From positions 124,001-188,000 of the forward strand of contig JAHENB010000064.1 of the NCBI GenBank assembly GCA_024643345.1: a stretch of 64,000 nt of DNA, in the 5' to 3' direction. The notes under the pieces were generated by a model. That model did no database searches, was not told the DNA's origin, and saw nothing but the letters and a program-made list of their open reading frames with translations. The position numbers and the translations under genes are program-made. This document shows positions 7,768 to 14,953 of this stretch, piece by piece (the stretch's first letter is position 1; each line of letters opens with the position of its first letter). Source of the DNA: Maribacter sp. (GTDB taxonomy: Bacteria > Bacteroidota > Bacteroidia > Flavobacteriales > Flavobacteriaceae).

Positions 7768-9255
7768 ATGATTCTTGAAAATAATTTACAAGAAAACACT
7801 TTTCAAAATTCTCCTGAAAAAAACAATAAATTTCTTTCATCAGCTCTTCCAAAAATAATCGTTTCCTTTCTATGGGTGCTATTCATAGGTAATCTGATTT
7901 ACTTATTGTATTATTTCCCCCATATTCCCGAATGGTCTCCAGGAACTTTGATAAAGGTCAATGGCTTTACGATCTTGATCTGGACAACCGTCACATTCTT
8001 CGGTGCCGTTGTCAGCAATTTTGCAGGGACCTATCTCAATGGTTTTAGGTATCGAACCCGTTTCATTTCTCTTTGCCTTGGTTTTACCTTATCCGTTATG
8101 TCTTTTGTCATGTCGGATCACGTGGTCCTATTGCTTCTCAGTTGGTTGGTAATGGGGATTTTTATGTCCCGCTTGATTGGGATAGATTCCAATTGGGGAG
8201 AAGCGCGTGAAGCGTCAAAATTTACCCAGCGCTATTTTTTAACAGGCACCTCTTTTTTGAGTGCCGGAATACTGTTGTTGGCTTTTGAAAGTGGAACATT
8301 TACGGTAAGCGGTATTGGATCTTCATTGCAGGACCTGCCGCAGTATATCGTTTTTATATCGGCACTGTGTATCATTATTGCTGCCATTGTGCAATCGGCC
8401 ATTTATCCGTTCCATCGCTGGTTGCTTTCCGCGATGACGGCACCCACACCCGCATCGGCACTTATGCACGCGGGTTTTGTAAACGGTGCGGGAATTCTTT
8501 TGGCATTATTTTCTTCCTTATTGTTTGCCTCGAATACCTTGAACGTTCTTTTGGTCATCGGCGGGCTGACAGCCATAATTGCTCAGTTTACAAAGCTTCT
8601 TCAAGTGAATGTGAAGCAAAAACTGGCCTGCTCTACTATTGCCCAAATGGGCTTTATGATCATGCAGTGCGGCTTAGGCTTTTTTAATGCAGCGGTGGTA
8701 CACTTAATCCTTCATGGGTTTTATAAAGCGTATCTGTTCCTTGCTTCCGGGGAGGAAATCGCCCATTCCAAACCACAAAAACCACCTCAAATCAGAATAA
8801 AGCCACTACAAGCCATTATTGTGCTTTTCTTCGGTTTTCTTGGGGCCATTCTGTTTGCCGTATTAACAGGAAAGGGAACGGAACTGGACAGCGGCATTTT
8901 CCTAACCCTTATCGTGGCGATTACAGTGGGGCAGGCAACCTATAATATTGTTAAGCAGCAAAGGCTATCGATATCACAGAAAATCATTTTGCCTCCGGTA
9001 CTGTTCATCTCCGGAATAGGCACTTACGCCCTATTATACAATGGGGTAACGGCATTAATGGCAGATATGCCGATGATTGCCGTGCCCATGCCCCTTTCGA
9101 TGGTACAGATGGCATTCGGTATCGTTTTTTTTATCGGTTTTTTTATCATGAAACTCGGCATTTACCGCAGGGTTCCTTGGTTATATGTAAAACTCATGAA
9201 TCTATCCCAGCCCCATAAAAACACCATTTTAATGTATAAATCAATTTCCCAATGA
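7768..9255 (+). CDS. dabB: DabB-type membrane subunit of inorganic-carbon transporter (NuoL/MrpA-like)
   Basis: 495 residues with about 13 hydrophobic helices. The central part carries the NuoL/MrpA-type proton-channel signature, including HRWLLSAMTAPTPASALMHAG and the following lysine-rich and histidine-bearing helices (MQCGLGFFNAAVVHLILHGF). In the Dab system this subunit is thought to couple cation flux to DabA, which hydrates CO2 to bicarbonate. The stop overlaps the start of dabA in an ATGA, so the two are translationally coupled. A respiratory NuoL is unlikely: the protein is shorter and its partner is DUF2309. Confidence 0.9.
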   Translation: MILENNLQENTFQNSPEKNNKFLSSALPKIIVSFLWVLFIGNLIYLLYYFPHIPEWSPGTLIKVNGFTILIWTTVTFFGAVVSNFAGTYLNGFRYRTRFISLCLGFTLSVMSFVMSDHVVLLLLSWLVMGIFMSRLIGIDSNWGEAREASKFTQRYFLTGTSFLSAGILLLAFESGTFTVSGIGSSLQDLPQYIVFISALCIIIAAIVQSAIYPFHRWLLSAMTAPTPASALMHAGFVNGAGILLALFSSLLFASNTLNVLLVIGGLTAIIAQFTKLLQVNVKQKLACSTIAQMGFMIMQCGLGFFNAAVVHLILHGFYKAYLFLASGEEIAHSKPQKPPQIRIKPLQAIIVLFFGFLGAILFAVLTGKGTELDSGIFLTLIVAITVGQATYNIVKQQRLSISQKIILPPVLFISGIGTYALLYNGVTALMADMPMIAVPMPLSMVQMAFGIVFFIGFFIMKLGIYRRVPWLYVKLMNLSQPHKNTILMYKSISQ

Positions 9256-11648
9256 ACCAGCAATACATTCTAGAAAGTATCAATGAAGCATCCAGGGTAA
9301 TTGGAAAAACATGGCCCTTATACTCCTTCGTGACTTCCAATCCTTTATCCGGCTATGAAAACTTAACTTTTAGGGATGCCGCAAATCGTGCCAAAGCACT
9401 TTTAAACACAAGGATATTTCCGGAAGCTTCCTTATATCGCCAGGCTTGGGCCCAAGGAGAAATCGAGGAAGAAGAAATCTCAAGCCTTCTGAAAGAAAAC
9501 GGACTTTACCAATCGACGGAATTCTATTTGCAACAACTTGAATCCCAAAAAAGGACGGAAGGGAAAAACATAAACCACGATCTGGACAGGATCATGGCCA
9601 AGTGGCTCGCAGCCTTCATGGATGAAGGTCTTGCCGAATGGGAAATGCCCGGTAAAAATAAAGGTTTTTACAAAGCGTGGCGAAAATTGGCCATTTACGA
9701 TGGGGAACTGGGAATAACCGATGTTAATCAAATACCCAAAACCAGTTCAGAGGCACTGGTCAAGGTTTTATCGAACCACTCAAAGGAAGAATACGTTAAA
9801 ATCTTTACCTACCATTTGGCCGCTTTGCCAGGATGGACGGGCTTTATCAACTATCGCAGTGAATCCAACTCGCTTTGGCAACAGAAATACCCGATCTGTT
9901 TAGAAGATTATTTAGGGGTACGTTTGTGGATAGCCCAACTATTAAAGGCCGAAACCATGCCAGACCATGTTTCGAGCCCGATCGACGATAGTATAGAAAA
10001 ATTGCAGTATATCTGGTTGAAAGCCTGGGAAAAGAGCTGGCAAAACGAGCTTGTAAAAACTTTGAAGAAAGAATCCAAAGCTACCCTACCTTCCGAAAAA
10101 ACGGTAGGTTCCCCTGACGCCCAATTCGTTTTTTGTATAGATACACGATCAGAATCGATACGAAGACATGTAGAATCAAAAGGCAATTATGAAACCTTTG
10201 GATACGCTGGATTTTTTGGTATAGCGATGGACTATGAGAATATGGACGATGGCCTGACCCGTAAATCCTGCCCCCCAATAGTATCTTCTGCTTACAAGGT
10301 TTCTGAAAATGCCCAGGCCAACAAAAATGAAAAGAAGTTGGAATATGAAAGGAAAAATGAAATTTTCAGATTTGGCGAATATTTTCTGAAACGGATGAAG
10401 AATATGCTTCCTTCCGCTTTTGGTTATGTTGAAGGGTCCGGATTCTTTTATGGTCTATTACTTTTGGCTCGGACGTTAACACCGGGATACTTTTATCGCT
10501 TTAAACGGAAAAATTCTTCATCGTACGAGACAATCTGCGAACCGAAAATAAATAGCGTAAATACTCAAGAAATCGGAGATCTGGAAGTCTCGCTCAATGA
10601 AAAAGTGGCCATCGTAAAATCGGCCTTTGATCTCACCGGTTGGAATCAATTTGCACCCTTGGCACTTTTTGTAGGCCACGGAAGTCATTCCGCGAACAAT
10701 CCGTTTGGGTCTAGCCTAGATTGCGGAGCCTGTGCAGCAAGCCCGGGGAGGCATAACGCCCGTATGCTGGCCAAGTTGGCCAATCAGGCAGAAGTCAGAG
10801 AAGCCTTAACGAATGTTCATCATCTTCACATTCCTAAAAATACTGTTTTCATAGGTGCAGAACATAATACGACCACGGATGAAATTATAATTTTTGATTC
10901 AGAAGTTCCTGAATCGCATCGGGAGCAATTGCTCAATGTAAAAAGGGATTTGTTAAGAGCACAGCAAACTGCTACCCAAGAAAGACTTGGCACCTCCATT
11001 GATAGCGTTGCTTCGGCTCATCATAAAGCGAATAACTGGGGAGAGACAAGGCCTGAATGGGGTCTGGCAAAAAATGCAGGCTTCATCGTAGGGCAAAGGG
11101 CACTTACCAAAAACGACAACCTAGATAGCCGTTGTTTCCTTCACTCCTACGACTGGAAAATGGATAGAACAGGCCAAGCGTTGGAAAGCATTATGCAGGG
11201 GCCAATGGTTGTCACCCAATGGATCAATAACCATTATTATTTTTCAACGGTCGACAATGATAAATTTGGAGGAGGCACCAAAATTACGCATAACATCACC
11301 GGTAAATTTGGTGTGGTCCAAGGTAATGGAGGGGATCTGAAAATGGGACTTCCACTACAATCGTTGTGTAAATCGGATCATGAAATGTACCATCAGCCGC
11401 TGCGGCTCTCGGTGCTTATTCAAGCACCGGCAGACCGGGTCAACAAGATCCTAGCAAGGAATGAAAATCTAAAAACATTACTGGACAATGAATGGATCTA
11501 TTTATTGGTAATGGATCCCTTGCGACAGAATGATATTCAATGTTACAAGAAAAATATGGAATGGGTTGAAATGTCCGGTAAAGGTGTTGCTGAAGAACAC
11601 TATCGTGAAAAAGTTGATGCTCAGATCTTGGATGAAATCCTGACATAA
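9252..11648 (+). CDS. dabA: DabA (DUF2309/UPF0753) zinc-binding inorganic-carbon transporter subunit
   Basis: 798 residues, the usual size for the family. The beta-carbonic-anhydrase-like metal site can be read: Cys295 and Asp297 in FVFCIDTRSES, His476 in FVGHGSHSANNPFG and Cys491 in DCGACAASPGRHN. The His-to-Cys spacing of 15 is the same as between the ligands described for the Halothiobacillus protein (H524, C539). Established role of the family: with DabB it captures CO2 as bicarbonate in an energy-coupled way at the inner membrane. In a heterotroph this would feed anaplerotic carboxylases (inference). The gene overlaps dabB by 4 bp. Confidence 0.93.
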   Translation: MNQQYILESINEASRVIGKTWPLYSFVTSNPLSGYENLTFRDAANRAKALLNTRIFPEASLYRQAWAQGEIEEEEISSLLKENGLYQSTEFYLQQLESQKRTEGKNINHDLDRIMAKWLAAFMDEGLAEWEMPGKNKGFYKAWRKLAIYDGELGITDVNQIPKTSSEALVKVLSNHSKEEYVKIFTYHLAALPGWTGFINYRSESNSLWQQKYPICLEDYLGVRLWIAQLLKAETMPDHVSSPIDDSIEKLQYIWLKAWEKSWQNELVKTLKKESKATLPSEKTVGSPDAQFVFCIDTRSESIRRHVESKGNYETFGYAGFFGIAMDYENMDDGLTRKSCPPIVSSAYKVSENAQANKNEKKLEYERKNEIFRFGEYFLKRMKNMLPSAFGYVEGSGFFYGLLLLARTLTPGYFYRFKRKNSSSYETICEPKINSVNTQEIGDLEVSLNEKVAIVKSAFDLTGWNQFAPLALFVGHGSHSANNPFGSSLDCGACAASPGRHNARMLAKLANQAEVREALTNVHHLHIPKNTVFIGAEHNTTTDEIIIFDSEVPESHREQLLNVKRDLLRAQQTATQERLGTSIDSVASAHHKANNWGETRPEWGLAKNAGFIVGQRALTKNDNLDSRCFLHSYDWKMDRTGQALESIMQGPMVVTQWINNHYYFSTVDNDKFGGGTKITHNITGKFGVVQGNGGDLKMGLPLQSLCKSDHEMYHQPLRLSVLIQAPADRVNKILARNENLKTLLDNEWIYLLVMDPLRQNDIQCYKKNMEWVEMSGKGVAEEHYREKVDAQILDEILT

Positions 11649-11791
11649 GGGGTTATGCCAGGCCTATAGGGTTTAATCCCATTTATGGCGCTACAGCTGG
11701 TAAAGCGAAGGTCATCGCGCCGATTTTGTAAGGTGAACCAAGACACGGGAGAAATTCCGAGGACAGCCAAAAACGGAGATTTTAAAAACAA

Positions 11792-11816
11792 AAAACCCTA
11801 GTTTTTCTAGGGTTTT
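11792..11816. terminator. Bidirectional hairpin terminator between dabA and DUF1080 gene
   Basis: A perfect 10-bp inverted repeat, AAAACCCTAG (11792-11801) and CTAGGGTTTT (11807-11816), has a 5-base T loop. The A-tract on the left and T-tract on the right mean it can terminate both converging transcripts. Confidence 0.85.
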
Positions 11817-11836
11817 ATTAGCTCCTATGAACTGTA

Positions 11837-12862
11837 TTACAATACAGGCGTCAATACGATATTACGATAGGCTACCGTGCCATGGTCGCCTTGCAGATAA
11901 ATAGGCCCAGGTGCAAACACATCGGAGCTGATCGCCCCGCCGGTGGGGCCATCCACCGCTTGGTTGTCCACAATCTTTTTCCCGTTCAAGATCACGGTTA
12001 CATGGCGGTCTACCAAGGTGATGTCCAAACTCTGCCATTCGCCGGCCGGCCTTTCGGCAGCCTCACTCGGGGTAATGCGGCTATAAACCGAGCCCATATT
12101 GTGTGGATCCAGGGCCAACCCATAAGAGTCTACCACCTGTATTTCATACAAGCCACGAAGATACACCCCGCTGTTGTTGTCCTTGGGCACGTTTACTTCC
12201 AATTTTAGGTTAAAATCCCCAAATTCTTGTTCGGTACGTAAGTTTCCATAAGAGACATGTGCCCCATGTTCGGGCTGTACGGGATCATTTTGCATGTTGC
12301 CATCCACTACCTTAAAGCCATTCGCTTTGTTGGGGTCGATAGGTCTCCATCCTTTCATGTCCTTTCCGTTAAAAAGTTTTATGGGCTTGCCATATTTTAT
12401 AGCGGTCAAGTCTGGCGCAGGGCCGACTGGAGGCATCCGTTTTCCTGTAAATTGAGCGACCGATTCCCCGGTACCTTCCCAAGAAGGTCCGCTCATGGTG
12501 CCCGATATCCCATCGCCCGTTCTGGTAATGCGCAAGGTATAGGTCATGATATGAGTTCGTTCTTTTCCCGTGTTATCATTTTTGAGCACCCGTTCACTGG
12601 TACGGGTCACGACCAAGGTATTTTCATTTGCCAAATAAATATCGGAAACAGGTAACACACTGCCCCCGATCCATAAAAGTTCCCCATCTAAAAACCCCTG
12701 CTCATCATGTACGTTGAGCCAGCCAACGCCACCACTTTCTATATCAATGCCCCACATGCCCAGAAAGCCGTTTTCCAGATCAGGGGATTCGCAGGGCATG
12801 TCGGCAAATAAGGTAGGTGCGGTCAACACAACGGCGACAAGGGAAAGTAACTTTTTCTTCAT
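11837..12862 (-). CDS. Secreted DUF1080 (3-keto-disaccharide hydrolase type) protein
   Basis: 341 residues with a signal peptide (MKKKLLSLVAVVLTAPTLFA). After an N-terminal beta domain (about 25-130), a concanavalin-like DUF1080 domain covers about 155-341, seen in KLFNGKDMKGWRP, NSGVYLRGLYEIQVVDS, the GEWQSLDI stretch and ILNGKKIVDNQ. The family is abundant in Bacteroidota and Planctomycetota. Some members hydrolyse 3-keto sugars; others are of unknown activity. No sugar-utilisation genes flank it. It converges with dabA across a shared terminator. Confidence 0.88.
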   Translation of the reverse strand: MKKKLLSLVAVVLTAPTLFADMPCESPDLENGFLGMWGIDIESGGVGWLNVHDEQGFLDGELLWIGGSVLPVSDIYLANENTLVVTRTSERVLKNDNTGKERTHIMTYTLRITRTGDGISGTMSGPSWEGTGESVAQFTGKRMPPVGPAPDLTAIKYGKPIKLFNGKDMKGWRPIDPNKANGFKVVDGNMQNDPVQPEHGAHVSYGNLRTEQEFGDFNLKLEVNVPKDNNSGVYLRGLYEIQVVDSYGLALDPHNMGSVYSRITPSEAAERPAGEWQSLDITLVDRHVTVILNGKKIVDNQAVDGPTGGAISSDVFAPGPIYLQGDHGTVAYRNIVLTPVL

Positions 12863-13585
12863 GGTTTTGGTTTTGGTTCGGAATTTTTCTTGGTGCGATG
12901 CATCTTAAATTACCCCTTAAAGTTAGCGTTTTATTTGAAAAGCAAAGAGAACGATGAAATATCGTTTAAGTCAATATCAAATTCAATCTTATTTTGTTGA
13001 ATACTTACAATCCATAACGTCGGCAAGATGACAAATCGTTGGAAATTAATTTGGTGACTTCCTCGATTCTGACCCATTAGGAAGAACGTATAAAACCATC
13101 TGGAAATAGATGGCTTTTTTGTTTGCCATTGTTTACCTCTATTGTGAGCCAAGGCCGCATATTAAGGCAAAAAGACCGCCTTCCTCCCTTCTCTTCAGGC
13201 TTGGAATTACAGTGTCGCAGTTATCAAGGGGTTCAGATATAGGGGGTTTATCTGATAAATGGTTGATTTTGCCCTGTTTATATTTTCTAGGCCGAAATTC
13301 TTAGTAAATTGGCCCTTAACATTTCAACGACCCTATTTTCATCATCGAAATCAAAAAGGGATGCCAGTGAATAAAGTGATATGGCCGGTCGAACCAACCG
13401 GAAGAATCTTCGTTTTCTTCTTAAAAAAAGTGATTACTATAAGATATCTTCATGTGCTGTTGACCTAGAAAATCCCTGAAGGTAAAAAGACGGTATTTCA
13501 CTATCTTGGAAAGACAAAAGAGCCCATTTAAAAAGCAGCTCAAACTGTTGTTCAGAATTACAACATTCTAAAAGAAATTAAAAGC
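12863..13585. other. Intergenic region upstream of the SIR2-TIR gene, with relics
   Basis: This 723-bp stretch has no gene I can support. A plus-strand terminator-like hairpin lies at 13096-13120 without an obvious gene ending before it, which hints that something was lost here. Between about 13361 and 13585 the frame of the next gene is open except for two stops (near 13466 and 13528). It encodes protein-like runs such as IPEGKKTVFHYLGKTKEPI and KAAQTVVQNYNILKEIKS. These could be relics of an older gene; I do not recognise them. Confidence 0.35.
13096..13120 (+). terminator. Rho-independent terminator without an upstream gene
   Basis: CCATCT (13096-13101), loop GGAAAT, AGATGG (13108-13113), then C and six T. 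The hairpin and T-run are clear, but the nearest plus-strand gene upstream is dabA, which has its own terminator. It may end a vanished gene or a small RNA. Confidence 0.6.
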
Positions 13586-14911
13586 ATGGATATCACTTTG
13601 GAAGTTATCGTTGATGAGATAAACGAAGGCAATTGCTTGGTAATACTTGGGCCGCATTTATTGGGGAAAGACGGCACCAATATAAATATTGAATTGAACG
13701 CCTATCTCAAAGAGCGATTGGGAGATCAGGTAAATTTCTATACCGATGATGGTTTCCTGAGTTTCGATCCCGATGATAGGGATATGTATATTGGCAGGGC
13801 AATCAAGAAATTCTATGAAAAACTGGAACCAAATGAAGTGTACAGACAAATTGCGGAAATTCCATTTTCCATGGTCATAAATACCGCTCCCGATAAAACC
13901 CTGAACAAGGCATATGACGAAAAAAACAGGGCCTACGATTATGATTACTTCAAAATGTACGAAGCCCCAGAAGCCCCCCCTACAGAGCATTCGACATTGA
14001 TATATAATATCTTCGGGGATTATGAGGATACAGACTCCATGGTACTCACTTTTAAGGATTTATCCAAATACCTGTACAGAATCATGAATTCTGAGCCTAA
14101 AATAAAATCGACATTAAATGAAGCGAAGGCGGTTTTGTTTTTTGGTTTCAGTTTTGACAAATGGTATTTTCAGCTCTTACTCTCTCTGATGCGACTGGAA
14201 AAAAAAGTGAAAAATTCTTGGGAAATCCCCAAGGACAATATCAAGAATTTCTTTCTCGAAGAATTCAAATTCAAATTTTTTGACAATAATACCGCTGAGG
14301 AAATAATTCAACAGCTCTATCAAGCTACCCAAGCGGGAACAATAAAAGCTCCAAAAAAGGAAAATATTGAAATTGAACTCTATATCTCCTATGCCTGGAA
14401 AGGAGAAAGTGAAGAAATGGCAGATCTGTTGGAAAAGGTCCTTGAGAAAAATCAAATCCACCTGATCCGCGATAAGAACGACCTTGAATATAAGGAGCGG
14501 ATTACCGAGTTCATGAAGCGCATCGGGAAAGCAAACGGCGTGGTGGTGGTTATCAGTGATAAGTATTTAAAATCGCGTTACTGTATGTTCGAACTGATGG
14601 AGATATACGAGAAAAATAATTTTGAGGCCAGGATTTTTCCAATAGTCTTGGGCGATGCAAAGATCTTTGAAGTAGAAGGGATTTTAGGATATAAAGAATA
14701 TTGGAAAGCTAAGATGGACGATTTGAATGCCAAAATGGTGGGGGCGGATGCGGCAAAGACACTTGGCCCCGAATATGAGCAATGCGAACGAATACATGGC
14801 TATATGGATAAGGTCGGCGATATATTAAAAGACATGAATTCGCTTACCCCGGAAATACACAGGGAAACGAATTTTGTAGAATTGATTAAGGCGATCAAAA
14901 AACAATTTTAG
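13586..14911 (+). CDS. SIR2-like/TIR two-domain protein, candidate NAD-consuming effector
   Basis: 441 residues. The N-terminal half (about 1-200) follows the SIR2-like layout: a glycine-rich start ILGPHLLGKDG (22-24 GPH), MVINTAPDK (99-103), IYNIFGDYED (141-145) and FFGFSFDKW (187-193). The usual catalytic histidine before the GD step appears to be Asn141, so this half may bind rather than cleave. The C-terminal half (about 264-400) is a TIR domain: LYISYAWKG at its start, IRDKNDLEY, VVVVISDKYLKSRYCMFEL with the candidate catalytic Glu336, then FPIVL. TIR domains of immune systems hydrolyse NAD or make signalling nucleotides. It is followed 42 bp later by a STAND NTPase on the same strand. 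Confidence 0.85.
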   Translation: MDITLEVIVDEINEGNCLVILGPHLLGKDGTNINIELNAYLKERLGDQVNFYTDDGFLSFDPDDRDMYIGRAIKKFYEKLEPNEVYRQIAEIPFSMVINTAPDKTLNKAYDEKNRAYDYDYFKMYEAPEAPPTEHSTLIYNIFGDYEDTDSMVLTFKDLSKYLYRIMNSEPKIKSTLNEAKAVLFFGFSFDKWYFQLLLSLMRLEKKVKNSWEIPKDNIKNFFLEEFKFKFFDNNTAEEIIQQLYQATQAGTIKAPKKENIEIELYISYAWKGESEEMADLLEKVLEKNQIHLIRDKNDLEYKERITEFMKRIGKANGVVVVISDKYLKSRYCMFELMEIYEKNNFEARIFPIVLGDAKIFEVEGILGYKEYWKAKMDDLNAKMVGADAAKTLGPEYEQCERIHGYMDKVGDILKDMNSLTPEIHRETNFVELIKAIKKQF

Positions 14912-14953
14912 TTATTAAAATGGAAGCACTTGAGGCTCACTATGTAAAATTGA

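Noticed and set aside
7768-9255. DabB as the NuoL subunit of respiratory complex I or an Mrp antiporter
   Set aside because: No other nuo or mrp genes are near and the overlapping partner is DUF2309, which defines the Dab pair.
13361-13585. In-frame N-terminal extension of the SIR2-TIR protein
   Set aside because: Two stop codons interrupt it and the protein starts well at the ATG at 13586.
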